Assembly (NCBI RefSeq): GCF_000934745.1
Contig: NZ_JYNO01000013.1
Span: 62,001-126,000 of the forward strand
Source: Desulfonatronum thioautotrophicum
Lineage (GTDB): Bacteria > Desulfobacterota > Desulfovibrionia > Desulfovibrionales > Desulfonatronaceae
Reading direction: 5' to 3'
Length of the DNA: 64,000 nucleotides
The stretch's first letter is position 1. Each line of letters begins with the position of its first letter. The notes beneath the pieces were generated by a model, which was not told the origin of the DNA, did no database searches, and was given only the letters and a program-made list of their open reading frames with translations. Positions 27,163 through 36,866 of this stretch are shown here, piece after piece. Both the position numbers and the translations under genes were made by a program.

Positions 27163-28569
27163 GACATAGTAGTAGTAGCGGATCGCCTCCACGTGGGCCA
27201 CGGCCTCGAACCCACGGGTGTACCCGTGGCGGGCCTTGCTGAAGTACTCGCGTTGGCTGAGCAGCGGGAAGACGCTCTTGACGTCGTTCCAGCTTGTGGC
27301 CTTCAGATCCAGGCTTTCGGCCAGGGCCATGGCATCCCAGGTATGGCCGATACCCTGGTTGTAGGCGGACAAGGCCAGAAACCAGCGATCCCATTCATCC
27401 AGGTCAGGGCGATCCAGGCGATTGTAGATCTGGCGCAGGTAGCGGGCCCCAGCCAGAATGCTTTTCCTTGCGTCCATGGGGTCATCGAGGCCCAGTTCCC
27501 GGGCTGTGACCTGGGTGATCTGCATGATGCCGCGCACTCCGGTCCGGCTGACCGCTTCCGGATCGAACCGGGACTCATGATAAATCAGGGCGATCAGCAG
27601 CAGGGGATCAATGTCGTAGCGCTGCGCCGCCTTGAGAATGGTCTTTTCATACCGAGGCAGTTCGCTTCGCAGGGTGGTCAGGAGATGGAGCAGGGCATGG
27701 CGGTCGCTGCTCTCCGGGAGAAAGCCGATGTACTTGTCCTGGATGCGGGCCAATTCGTTGTCGTGGAGCAGATCCTTCCAGAACTCCTGGAGCAATGGGG
27801 CCAACCGGTTGCGATCGTCACGCCAGAACCAGCGATATTCCAGCGAGGCGTCGAGGTTTTCGGCCAGCTGGAGGTCCACGAAGAAGGGCTCCCAGAGTGC
27901 GAATCGCCCGGTGTCCACCAGCATGAAACGGGCTTCGGAAGTGGTCATGACCGCAAATTGATGCGGCAGTGGGCCATCCGCGATGGAGAGCAGGGGGGCG
28001 GTGCACCGCGATTCACCGGCCATGGTTTGTTCCCGGGTCAAATCGAGCGGAAGTTGCGCGATGGTTTGCATCAGTGCCGGATTTTCCGGGATGAGCAGCC
28101 CGCGAAGGCAGGCCTCGGCGAGATCCTTTGGCGGCCGGTGCCGGCGGTGATGGACCATCCCCACCGGGTGTCGGGCATAAACCGGACCGGCACTGACCGG
28201 CGCGACCAGGGAATCCAGGAATGGCCGGGACGGTGCGTATCCAAAACCGACAAGCAGATCCGCACGGTGGCGGCGCAGTTCATCCCAGGCGGTTCCGGCC
28301 TCGTCCATGTGCAGCCAGACCGGATGAACCCCGGTTCGGTTTGCGAAGAGTTCCACAAGTTCCCGTTCCATCCCCGGGCCAAAAGGGGATATGCGGGAGT
28401 GGACCAACTCGGATTCCGGGGCCAGCACGCGGAGCACGGGCTTGATCAGTCCGGGAGGCTGTGTATCCCAGAGCAGACGGCTGACCAGGACCAATTGCAG
28501 AAAAACCAGAAGAAAAACCAGCAGCCAAAGATGTTGACCAGCTATTCGAGAAGGGGATCGATGTATCAT
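27085..28569 (-). CDS. MltF-like membrane-bound lytic transglycosylase
   Basis: A 494-residue protein. One N-terminal membrane helix (LWLLVFLLVFLQLVLVSRLL) is followed by a periplasmic binding-protein-type (SBP_bac_3) domain at about 50-300 and a C-terminal SLT domain with ALIYHESRFDPEAVS (catalytic Glu), GVRGIMQIT, ARYLRQIYNR and ALSAYNQGIGH. MltF cleaves peptidoglycan with formation of 1,6-anhydro ends. The ATG at 28569 is chosen because it precedes the membrane anchor; no good binding site is seen. It is divergent to purA. Confidence 0.9.
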   Translation of the reverse strand: MIHRSPSRIAGQHLWLLVFLLVFLQLVLVSRLLWDTQPPGLIKPVLRVLAPESELVHSRISPFGPGMERELVELFANRTGVHPVWLHMDEAGTAWDELRRHRADLLVGFGYAPSRPFLDSLVAPVSAGPVYARHPVGMVHHRRHRPPKDLAEACLRGLLIPENPALMQTIAQLPLDLTREQTMAGESRCTAPLLSIADGPLPHQFAVMTTSEARFMLVDTGRFALWEPFFVDLQLAENLDASLEYRWFWRDDRNRLAPLLQEFWKDLLHDNELARIQDKYIGFLPESSDRHALLHLLTTLRSELPRYEKTILKAAQRYDIDPLLLIALIYHESRFDPEAVSRTGVRGIMQITQVTARELGLDDPMDARKSILAGARYLRQIYNRLDRPDLDEWDRWFLALSAYNQGIGHTWDAMALAESLDLKATSWNDVKSVFPLLSQREYFSKARHGYTRGFEAVAHVEAIRYYYYVLHGLLVLERPEGKYLGRLGRSGLLS

Positions 28570-28612
28570 AGCGGAAGGGAAAAAGTGGTGCGAGAGCCGA
28601 AACCAGAGCTGA

Positions 28613-30001
<1,389 letters not shown>

Positions 30002-30012
30002 GCAGGGCAGGC

Positions 30013-31098
30013 ATGGCCGCGGCCCGCCCAAAGCCGGGGACGGCCCAGTCCCAGGATCATGATCCTGGCCAGAACCCACGGGTCGTTCAGGATCTGTTCC
30101 GGATTCCGGGGCAGGACCGGGTTGTGGATGTCCTGGGCCGCCTGACGGCCCGTCCTCCCCGGGTTCTGCTCCTGGAGGGCGGAACCGCCGAAGAGCGTGA
30201 AAAGCTGGGTCTGTATTGGACGGCCTTGCTCAATTGCACCGGAGCTGTTCCTCCCGAGTGTTGCGACGCACCGTCTGGAACAGACGTGCCTTCCACATCC
30301 GGACATGCTTCTGGGCAGCGCCATTCTGAAACTCCGCCTGACACTGTCCCCGAAATCTGTTCTGGAGCCGTCTCTGTAGCGGCCGGCCAAGCCGTGCCGG
30401 TGCCTTGCCGGCAATGTCCGGCATGCAGCCGGATTCGCGACGGGGTATTCCTGGACCTGATCTATCTGGACGGCCGGGAAGGGCGGATTGGCATTGACGC
30501 GGTGCGCGATCTGCGCGGGGTGCTGGGCCAGGCTCCCCGCGATGCCGTGCGCCGGGTGGTCGTACTGGGCGAAGCCCAGGAATTGACCGAGCAGGCGGCC
30601 AATGCCTTGCTCAAATCCATGGAGGATACGGAAACCCGCAATGCCTACGTGTTGCTGGCCCCGCAACGGGAGCGCCTGCTCCGGACCCTGGTCTCCCGCA
30701 GCTGGGTGGCAACCCTCTCCTGGGACCTGGAAGCCGACGCTGAAGAGACTGGGGAGACTGAGCAGTCCGGCATGGCGGATGCCCAGTGGAGCGAGGCCCT
30801 GGCGGGTTTTCTTCGGACCGGCCGGGGATGGTTTTCCCGGACCTTGACCAAAGGCCAGGTGGACCGGCCACTGGCCTTCCAGGTCATCCGGGCCTGCCGT
30901 CGGAGTCTGATCACGGCATGCCAGGGCCGTCCGAAAACATCTCTGGCCCGGGTGTTCCACGATCTGGGCCGGCCCCAGGCCTGGCGCGACATTGATCTGC
31001 GCCTGGACGACGCCGAACAGGCCTTGCGCACCCAGGTCGCGCCGGCCCTGGTCCTGGACTGGCTGGCAGTCGGGCTGCGCCGGGCGCTGAAATGCTGA
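30013..31098 (+). CDS. holB: DNA polymerase III delta' subunit (clamp-loader)
   Basis: A 361-residue AAA+ clamp-loader protein. The zinc-knuckle motif PCRQCPACSRI lies at residues about 132-142, then DLIYLDGREGRIGIDAVRDLRG, VVVLGEAQELTEQAANALLKSMEDTE and a delta'-type helical C-terminus. No Walker A is expected in delta'. An extra stretch of roughly 45 Ser/Pro/Thr/Cys-rich residues lies between NCTG (about residue 76) and the zinc motif, longer than is usual. The start at 30013 lacks a clear binding site and could lie a little downstream. Confidence 0.85.
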   Translation: MAAARPKPGTAQSQDHDPGQNPRVVQDLFRIPGQDRVVDVLGRLTARPPRVLLLEGGTAEEREKLGLYWTALLNCTGAVPPECCDAPSGTDVPSTSGHASGQRHSETPPDTVPEICSGAVSVAAGQAVPVPCRQCPACSRIRDGVFLDLIYLDGREGRIGIDAVRDLRGVLGQAPRDAVRRVVVLGEAQELTEQAANALLKSMEDTETRNAYVLLAPQRERLLRTLVSRSWVATLSWDLEADAEETGETEQSGMADAQWSEALAGFLRTGRGWFSRTLTKGQVDRPLAFQVIRACRRSLITACQGRPKTSLARVFHDLGRPQAWRDIDLRLDDAEQALRTQVAPALVLDWLAVGLRRALKC

Positions 31099-31112
31099 AC
31101 ATCGCATTGGAT

Positions 31113-31143
31113 TGGATCATGACCAAATAATTGAAATGATCCA
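31113..31143 (+). promoter_or_regulatory. 8-bp inverted repeat upstream of feoA
   Basis: TGGATCAT (31113-31120) and ATGATCCA (31136-31143) are perfect reverse complements 15 bp apart, shortly after the holB stop. No T-run follows. It could be an operator for metal control of feoA or a weak holB terminator; the sequence alone does not decide. Confidence 0.3.
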
Positions 31144-31183
31144 GGCAAGATGCGCGGCCTTTCGAAAGAATTATGGACGGGGC

Positions 31184-31212
31184 TTGACAGTGAAACTGGT
31201 TATCAGTAGTTA
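31184..31212 (+). promoter_or_regulatory. possible feoA promoter (-35 TTGACA)
   Basis: A perfect -35 hexamer at 31184-31189; the best -10 at normal spacing (TAGTTA, 31207-31212) is weak. It lies 130-160 bp before the feoA start, in the only gap of the region that could carry the feo promoter. Confidence 0.3.
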
Positions 31213-31342
31213 AGGATCGTCCGACGACAAAAGTTCTTAGACAGAGGCGCACGACCAAGAGGGTGATCAAGAGATAAAGGGGAGGCCAACCCGGCGTCCT
31301 GCTCAGCAAACCTCGAACCTGAACCCCCCAGGAGAAGCCGAA

Positions 31343-31657
31343 ATGTTGCATCGTTTCCAGAAGCAGAAAGGTCAGCAAACGCAAACATGTCCATCCTGCG
31401 CGCAGACCCAGCAGGAAAGCGAATTCCCTGACCAGACGTTGACTCAGGTCGGCAAGGGCTGTCGGTGTCGGATTCGTCGACATCGGGCTCATGGCGCCAT
31501 TCGTCAGCGTCTTCTGGACTTGGGGTTCGTACCCAATGCCGAAGTGGAGATGGTCCGGTGTGCCACGCTGGGCGATCCCCTGGAATTGCGCGTGGGTGAC
31601 TATTACGTCACATTGCGCAAGCGCGAGGCGGATTTGATTGACGTGCGTTGCGCATAG
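31343..31657 (+). CDS. feoA: ferrous iron transport protein A with N-terminal Cys extension
   Basis: A 104-residue protein. The ATG at 31343 follows AGGAG by 8 bp. The C-terminal 65 residues are a FeoA SH3-like domain (GAIRQRLLDLGFVPNAEVEM, DPLELRVGDYYVTLRKREADLI). The first 40 residues are an uncommon extension with CPSC and later a CRC pair. FeoA assists FeoB in Fe(II) uptake. feoB follows 200 bp downstream. Confidence 0.9.
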   Translation: MLHRFQKQKGQQTQTCPSCAQTQQESEFPDQTLTQVGKGCRCRIRRHRAHGAIRQRLLDLGFVPNAEVEMVRCATLGDPLELRVGDYYVTLRKREADLIDVRCA

Positions 31658-31701
31658 AGGAAATGTCGTTGCAGGGGAAGCCAGGGTTTTGTGTTGATGT
31701 T

Positions 31702-31739
31702 GAAAATCACTTTGGAAGTTTATTGATTTTCTTTGTTTT
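31702..31739 (+). terminator. AT-rich hairpin with T-run between feoA and feoB
   Basis: GAAAATCA (31702-31709) pairs with TGATTTTC (31724-31731), followed by TTTGTTTTTTTC. It could be a weak terminator or attenuator controlling feoB read-through, or an operator, since the arms form a symmetrical AT-rich site. Confidence 0.4.
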
Positions 31740-31857
31740 TTTCTGATTTCCTGCTTTCATGATCGGGTTCTGAGCAGAAGACGCACACGATCCACTTGCC
31801 CGTTGGAGTATCCATTCGGGCACGGCGAATTGACCAGAAGTTTTTACAAAGGCCAGT

Positions 31858-34401
31858 ATGTCTTCCACCAAGAAAAACATCATGATCGGTCTGGCCGGCC
31901 AGCAGAATGCCGGCAAGTCGACGATCTTCAACATGCTCACCGGGGCGAATCAGCATATCGCCAACTATCCCGGCGTGACCGTGGACAAGAAGGGCGGTCA
32001 CTATCGCGATGAAACGGGCCGGGTGGACGTCGTGGACCTGCCCGGCACCTACAGTCTGACCTCTTTTTCCCTGGAAGAACGTGTAGCCCGGGATTTTCTG
32101 CTCCGGGAGCGTCCGGACGCCGTCCTCAACGTCATCGACGCCTCCAGTCTGCGCCGGGGGCTGTACTTCACCTTTCAGGTCCTGGAAATGTCCTTTCCCA
32201 TGGTCATGGCCCTGAACATGGTCGATGTGGCCGAGGCCCAGGGGCGCAAGATCGACCATAAAAAATTGGCCGGTCTGTTGGGCATCGAAGTTGTCCCCAC
32301 GGTGGGACGCAAGGGGCGGGGCAAGCATGAACTGCGCCAGGCCCTGCGCCGTGCGGCCCGTGTGCAGCGGGACGAAGAAGCCCCGTTTCAGGATCAGCAC
32401 GGGCTGCGGATAAATTACGAGGAACTGGAGGCGGAGATCGCCGCGGTTCACGAGCGTCTTCAGGAGTCGGAGAACCTGGTCAAGTCGGTTCCGTTGCGCT
32501 GGATGGCCGTCAAGCTTCTGGAAGATGACTCCGAAGCCAAAAAAATACTGCGTCAGCAGCACGGCCAGGCCGAGAGCGTGCTGGACGCCGTGGCCGCGGC
32601 CGCGGCCTCCTTCCAAAAGAAGATGGATATCTCTCCGGCGGACTATATCGTCACCTGCCGGGACCGGCTGGCCGCCTCCCTGGTGGCCCAGTGCGTGGAA
32701 ACGACCAAGGCGGACACGGTCCGCTTTTCCGAGAAAATCGATCGCGTTCTTCTGCACCGGGCTTTTGCCCCGATCTTTCTGGTCCTCACCGTCTACCTGA
32801 TTTATGAGCTGTCCATTGTTCAGGGCTACAAACTGACTTTTTTGACCTGGCCGGCCCTGGCCTGGGTCCGCACCGGGGTGGCCGGAGTGCTGCCCGATCC
32901 TGGGCTGCTCCAGGACACCATGCTGCGTTCCCTGCCCCTGTGGTTGGTGGACAGCGTGAACACGCTGCTCAATTATGTGCCCATCTTCCTGATTCTCTTC
33001 GCCCTGATCGCGATTTTGGAGGACTCCGGATACATGGCCCGGATCGCCTTCATTCTAGACCGGGTTTTTCAGAGTTTCGGGCTGCACGGTCAGTCCACCC
33101 TGCCGTTCATTCTCGGCGGGGTGTTCACCGGAGGCTGCGCCGTGCCGGGGATCATGGCCACCAAGGGCATCCCGGACGAACGTTCCCGGCTGGCCACGAT
33201 TTTGACCGTGCCCTACATGAACTGCCTGGCCAAGATTCCCTTGTACACCCTGTTGGTCAGCATCTATTTCGCGGCCTACAAGTCCTATTTGATGCTGTTC
33301 ATTTCCACGATTACCATCATCATGGCCATGATCATCGCCAAGCTGCTGACCTCCACCATCTTGCGCACCCGGGAGACGGCTCCGTTTGTCATGGAAATGC
33401 CCAACTACCACCTGCCCACGCTGACGGGCGTACTCCGCCGGGCCTTTGATCGGACCTGGGTCTATATCAAGAAGGTGGGTACCATTGTGGTGGCCGTGGC
33501 TATCGTGGTCTATGTACTCTTGCAGTTTCCCGGGGTTCCTGACGAACGTATGGCCTACTTTGAAGGCCGCATGGACGAGGCCATCACCGTCTTTCGCGAG
33601 AACATCCAGGATACGCCCTTCGCCGAGCTGCTTGCCGACGACCAGGCCGTACTCAACCTGCTGAACACCGCGAACACCTACCGGGAGGCCAAGCTGGCCG
33701 CCACGACTCAGGAGGCTTCCAGCGCAGTGGACGATCGCTACGAGGCCCTGCATCCGGAAATTTTCCCCCTGCTGCGCCCCCGGGATGCGGATGCCCGGAC
33801 CATCAGCCGGCATTTGCGCGCCTTGTCCACGGAGAGGTCCAATCTGCGGACAACCATCCGCGAGGAAACCATCGTCTACAGCTATTTCGGCACTGTGGGG
33901 CGGGCCCTGGAGCCGGTGACCCAGTATGCCGGCTTTGATTGGAAGATCAACGTGGCCCTGATCAGCTCCTTCGCGGCCCGCGAGTCCAGCGTCGCCACCC
34001 TGGGTGTTCTGTTCCAGGAAGGCGCCGACGAATCGCTGTCCCTGGAAGAGCGCATGGAGCGCTCCGGCGAAGCCACCGGGTTTACCCCCCTGCACGCCTT
34101 TGCCCTGATTCTCTTTTTCGCTCTCTATCCCCCCTGTCTGGCCACCACGATCATGGTCAAGGTCCAGACCGGGTCCTACAAATGGATGCTCTTTTCCATC
34201 ATTTTTCCCACCCTGTTCGGCTTGGCCGTGGCCAGCGGGGTGTTCACCGTCAGCACCTGGCTCGGCCTGAGCGGCATCCAGGCCATGGTCGGATTCTACG
34301 TTCTGGCCCTGGGCACGGCCATCGCCTTGTCCTTCCTGCCGGATCCAGCCTGGAAAGCCCCGGCCCCGGCCACGACCATCACCCATGCCAAGGAGGTCTG
34401 A
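31858..34401 (+). CDS. feoB: ferrous iron transport protein B
   Basis: An 847-residue inner-membrane Fe(II) transporter. The N-terminal G-protein domain shows GLAGQQNAGKST (G1; the family often has GNPNSGKT), VDLPGTYSLTS (G3) and the G4-position ALNMVDVAE. A helical spacer and two Gate domains follow; GGVFTGGCAVPGIMATKGI is the first Gate motif with its Cys, and LFFALYPPCLATTIMV the second. A 120-residue loop between the Gates (about 575-695) is typical. It is followed by the Cys-rich peptide gene. Confidence 0.97.
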   Translation: MSSTKKNIMIGLAGQQNAGKSTIFNMLTGANQHIANYPGVTVDKKGGHYRDETGRVDVVDLPGTYSLTSFSLEERVARDFLLRERPDAVLNVIDASSLRRGLYFTFQVLEMSFPMVMALNMVDVAEAQGRKIDHKKLAGLLGIEVVPTVGRKGRGKHELRQALRRAARVQRDEEAPFQDQHGLRINYEELEAEIAAVHERLQESENLVKSVPLRWMAVKLLEDDSEAKKILRQQHGQAESVLDAVAAAAASFQKKMDISPADYIVTCRDRLAASLVAQCVETTKADTVRFSEKIDRVLLHRAFAPIFLVLTVYLIYELSIVQGYKLTFLTWPALAWVRTGVAGVLPDPGLLQDTMLRSLPLWLVDSVNTLLNYVPIFLILFALIAILEDSGYMARIAFILDRVFQSFGLHGQSTLPFILGGVFTGGCAVPGIMATKGIPDERSRLATILTVPYMNCLAKIPLYTLLVSIYFAAYKSYLMLFISTITIIMAMIIAKLLTSTILRTRETAPFVMEMPNYHLPTLTGVLRRAFDRTWVYIKKVGTIVVAVAIVVYVLLQFPGVPDERMAYFEGRMDEAITVFRENIQDTPFAELLADDQAVLNLLNTANTYREAKLAATTQEASSAVDDRYEALHPEIFPLLRPRDADARTISRHLRALSTERSNLRTTIREETIVYSYFGTVGRALEPVTQYAGFDWKINVALISSFAARESSVATLGVLFQEGADESLSLEERMERSGEATGFTPLHAFALILFFALYPPCLATTIMVKVQTGSYKWMLFSIIFPTLFGLAVASGVFTVSTWLGLSGIQAMVGFYVLALGTAIALSFLPDPAWKAPAPATTITHAKEV

Positions 34402-34403
34402 CC

Positions 34404-34574
34404 GTGTTCTGGGAATACCTGATTCTGGGAATCTTGCTGGCGTGGGCTGTGTTCTACATCTGGAAAACCTTTTTCAGGAAAAAAGGCTGCTCCTGCGAAT
34501 CCTGCCCCTCGGCCCAGAAATTGCCGGGACAGGAAGGGATCGGGGATTTGCGGAAGGAGAAGAAAGAGGGTTGA
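34404..34574 (+). CDS. FeoB-associated Cys-rich membrane protein
   Basis: A 56-residue peptide with GTG start 2 bp after the feoB stop and AAGGAGG at 7-bp spacing. One membrane helix (YLILGILLAWAVFYIWKTFF) is followed by GCSCESCPSAQ, the Cys motif of the FeoB_associated family. It is thought to help FeoB, possibly in iron handling or complex assembly; its role is not settled. Confidence 0.9.
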   Translation: MFWEYLILGILLAWAVFYIWKTFFRKKGCSCESCPSAQKLPGQEGIGDLRKEKKEG

Positions 34575-34588
34575 GGGATGGGACAGTC

Positions 34589-34680
34589 GTAGGGGCGACC
34601 CTCGCGGTCGCCCAGGGTGGTTGCGCCATGAAAATTTCAGGAATTTTGGGGAACAGGGCAGGCGCAAGGCCTGCCCCTAC
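34589..34680. repeat. MITE-like element: two hairpins within 8-bp terminal inverted repeats
   Basis: GTAGGGGC (34589-34596) and GCCCCTAC (34673-34680) bound a 92-bp unit. The left part folds as GGGCGACC/GGTCGCCC and the right part as GGGCAGGC/GCCTGCCC. This two-hairpin design is that of REP/BIME-type elements. It lies 14 bp behind the stop of the FeoB-associated gene. Confidence 0.6.
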
Positions 34681-34713
34681 GGCGATAATTGCCGGAAAAA
34701 TGTGTTAAGGTAT

Positions 34714-34733
34714 TGTTCATGTTTCATGGAACA
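34714..34733 (+). promoter_or_regulatory. short inverted repeat TGTTC-N10-GAACA
   Basis: TGTTC (34714-34718) and GAACA (34729-34733); the inner bases ATG/CAT extend the pairing with one bulge. It lies about 60-75 bp upstream of the small exported protein gene, in the probable promoter area. Possible operator; regulator unknown. Confidence 0.25.
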
Positions 34734-34748
34734 GTGATTATTGTTTGT

Positions 34749-34768
34749 GATTATGATGGTGCATAATC
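34749..34768 (+). promoter_or_regulatory. candidate metal-regulator operator GATTATG-N6-CATAATC
   Basis: A perfect 7-6-7 inverted repeat lies 10 bp before the ribosome binding site of the next gene. Size and AT-rich symmetry suit a dimeric repressor of the Fur type, though it does not match the Fur consensus well. The downstream genes are in the metal island, which makes metal control plausible. Confidence 0.35.
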
Positions 34769-34790
34769 TGAGAAAATGGAGGTTTTCGAC

Positions 34791-35111
34791 ATGTTACGAC
34801 GTGGACTGATTCTGTTTGTTTTGGCTGCTTTTCTGTCTGTTCCGGGCTTGGTGGCGGCGCATACGCCGCTGTTTGCCTGTTTTGATAACGCGGATGGAAC
34901 CATCTACTGCGAGGGCGGTTTTTCCGACGGTTCCACTGCCGCGGGGATTCCGATCATCGTCACTGATGGTGCCGGAGAGGTGATCAAGACCCTGGAGTTG
35001 TCCCGGAACAGCGACATTGAATTCGACAAGCCTGAAGGCGAGTTCTCAGTGCTGTTCGACGGCGGCGAAGGGCATGATATTCTGATCCCTGGTTCTCAGA
35101 TTTTCGAGTAG
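34791..35111 (+). CDS. small exported beta-type protein near feoAB
   Basis: A 106-residue protein. The ATG at 34791 is 8 bp behind GGAGG; an ATG at 34776 precedes that site and is rejected. The signal peptide ends at LVAAHT. The mature part HTPLFACFDNADGTIYCEGG has a Cys pair, then GGFSDGSTAAGIPIIVTDG resembling an Ig-like or carboxypeptidase-regulatory beta sandwich. Similar small proteins occur beside DUF4198 proteins, suggesting a role in periplasmic metal handling. Function not known. Confidence 0.75.
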   Translation: MLRRGLILFVLAAFLSVPGLVAAHTPLFACFDNADGTIYCEGGFSDGSTAAGIPIIVTDGAGEVIKTLELSRNSDIEFDKPEGEFSVLFDGGEGHDILIPGSQIFE

Positions 35112-35214
35112 GAAATACACGAGCCGCAATCCGGTCCGCGGTTCGTTTTTCATTTGGCAGATGTGAGAAGGATTATTATTTTAAATTTTTATGAGCCCCA
35201 AAATGGAGGAAGAA

Positions 35215-36039
35215 ATGAAACGAGGATTGTTGCTTGCCGGTCTGTTGACCCTGTTCTTGAGCGCCCCGGCTTTGGCCCATTTCCAGATGCTGTATACCCC
35301 GCAAAGCGCCCTGGAGCATGGCGGAGAGATGAGCCTGAAGCTGGTCTTCACGCATCCTTTTGACGGCGATCACATCATGGACATGGATCCTGTACAGGAG
35401 TTCTACGTGGTGCATCAGCGTGGAGAGGAAGGCGAACCCCAGAAGATCGATCTGAAGGAATATCTCTCGGAGATCACCTGGAATGGACTGGACGACGCCG
35501 AGGGCAAGGCTTTTGAGGCCAACCTCCCGGCCCGCGTGGTCCGCTCCATGGGCGACTACGTTTTCGTGCTGGTTCCGACTCCCTACTACGAAAAGGCTGA
35601 TGAAGGATACATCCAGCAGTTCACCAAGATGATCGTGAACGTGGGCGGCATGCCCGGCAACTGGAATGAGCCCCTGGGATTGCCCGCCGAGATCGTGCCC
35701 ATGAACAAGCCTTATGCCAACTGGACCGGTGGTGTTTTCACCGGCGTGGTAATGTCCAACGGCGAGCCGGTTCCGAATATCGAGGTCGAGGTCGAGTACC
35801 TGAACGTGGACGTGGACATGGCCGCCAACGCCTTTGTCGGCGAGCCCAAGATCGAGGCTCCGCATCCGGCCTTTGAAACCATGTCTGTGATGGCCAACGA
35901 CAAGGGCGAATTCACCATCGGTCTGCCCAAGGCAGGCTGGTGGGGCATTGCCGTGCCGGACGTGGTCGAGCTGGAGCACGACGGCAAGGAATTGGTCCAG
36001 GAAGCCGTGCTCTGGATTCAGGTCACGGATATTCCGTAA
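35215..36039 (+). CDS. DUF4198 periplasmic protein (metal-uptake associated)
   Basis: A 274-residue exported protein. The ATG at 35215 follows GGAGGA; the signal peptide is MKRGLLLAGLLTLFLSAPALA, cut before HFQM. The mature start HFQMLYTP with the conserved His, the segment LVFTHPFDGDHIMDMDPVQEF, and the C-terminal Ig-like repeat (FTGVVMSNGEPVPNIEVEVE) fit DUF4198. Members such as NikK act as periplasmic accessory proteins of metal (nickel, cobalt) uptake; here the neighbours point to iron. It forms a pair with the gene upstream and is closed by a strong terminator. Confidence 0.85.
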   Translation: MKRGLLLAGLLTLFLSAPALAHFQMLYTPQSALEHGGEMSLKLVFTHPFDGDHIMDMDPVQEFYVVHQRGEEGEPQKIDLKEYLSEITWNGLDDAEGKAFEANLPARVVRSMGDYVFVLVPTPYYEKADEGYIQQFTKMIVNVGGMPGNWNEPLGLPAEIVPMNKPYANWTGGVFTGVVMSNGEPVPNIEVEVEYLNVDVDMAANAFVGEPKIEAPHPAFETMSVMANDKGEFTIGLPKAGWWGIAVPDVVELEHDGKELVQEAVLWIQVTDIP

Positions 36040-36055
36040 CCAGGCTTTTTTTGAG

Positions 36056-36103
36056 AATCCGCCTTCATTCCGGTTTGACGGTGATGAAGGCGGATTTTTT
36101 TTT
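36056..36103 (+). terminator. rho-independent terminator after the DUF4198 gene
   Basis: A 13-bp perfect stem (AATCCGCCTTCAT, 36056-36068, with ATGAAGGCGGATT, 36084-36096) is followed by a long T-run. It ends the feo-DUF4198 transcription unit. Confidence 0.92.
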
Positions 36104-36182
36104 ATATCCGATTTTTTGGGATGGTTCAGGACTGGTTTACAAATCAAAATTGCAACGCCTTCTTTATGGCATCCGTTCGGTG

Positions 36183-36204
36183 TAGGGCCGACCGGTCGGC
36201 CCTA
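36183..36204. repeat. 22-bp perfect palindrome
   Basis: TAGGGCCGACC directly abuts its reverse complement GGTCGGCCCTA. It resembles the hairpin arms of the 92-bp element at 34589 (GTAGGGGCGACC), so it may be a reduced relative. It stands between the DUF4198 terminator and the next gene. Confidence 0.5.
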
Positions 36205-36369
36205 ATGGTCTGGAAAAGGCCACCCGTACTCGGAAGTGTCAACCACTAATTCCGAGAAAATGAACCATCCCGATATGTTTATACCCGGAAATTGCATTGC
36301 GATTTGTTTCTCGCTAACCTGCAAGGCTTGCGAGGCAAACCTTTTACCGCAAATTTCAGGAGGTGCAGG

Positions 36370-36621
36370 ATGAACGACATGATACGAGGCGGATTGCTGT
36401 TTTTGGCCGGGGCGGTGGTCGGCGCGGCCGGCGCCAGCCTCATGGCCCGCCAGGACAACCCCTTGCGCGGGGCGGTTGTGGGAACCTTGGCCCAGGGATT
36501 GGCCGCAAAAGACAAGATGCTGACATCCTTGGAAAAGGCCAAGGAGAATGTGGAGGACATGGTTGCCGAGGCGCGGCAGGCCAAGCCGACCCCGACAGGA
36601 TTGCCCGACCAGTCCAAATAA
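36370..36621 (+). CDS. small Gly-rich membrane protein (YtxH-like) of the metal island
   Basis: An 83-residue protein. The ATG at 36370 lies 6 bp after AGGAGGT. One Gly/Ala-rich hydrophobic helix (residues about 6-26: GGLLFLAGAVVGAAGASLMA) is followed by an amphipathic, possibly coiled-coil cytoplasmic tail. It resembles YtxH-type proteins only in layout. It precedes the P1B ATPase, the place where ferrosome loci carry a small membrane protein; that match is an inference. Confidence 0.7.
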   Translation: MNDMIRGGLLFLAGAVVGAAGASLMARQDNPLRGAVVGTLAQGLAAKDKMLTSLEKAKENVEDMVAEARQAKPTPTGLPDQSK

Positions 36622-36636
36622 CCGTCGGCCCCCACT

Positions 36637-36790
36637 GATCGTCGACCTCCCCGTGTACGTCCCCGTCCCCGTCCCCGTTCACGTTCACAAGGATGGTTTT
36701 GGAAGACCAGGTCGACGATTGGTTTTCGAAAAAAAAGCGAAGTGAGTATCGTGAACGGGGACGGGGACGAGGACGAGGGCGGGGACGGTT
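36637..36790. repeat. crossed inverted repeats and GGGGAC hexamers
   Basis: ATCGTCGACCT (about 36638-36648) is inverted at 36709-36719. A CCCCGT hexamer tract ending TTCACG (36650-36685) is inverted as CGTGAACGGGGACGGGGACG from about 36750, running on in variant GGACGA/GGGGAC copies to 36787. The two pairs interleave, so both hairpins cannot form at once. It lies in the gap before the ATPase gene. Confidence 0.6.
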
Positions 36791-36866
36791 GTCTCTTTGT
36801 CAGGGCGGTATATTTGATTCCTGTCCAGCCACTAACTATCCAACCACCATTTTTTCAGGATTTCAC

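Noticed and set aside
30911-31492. 193-codon minus-strand frame between holB and feoA with a hydrophobic segment
   Set aside because: Overlaps the holB end and feoA start on the other strand; no binding site and no recognisable domain.
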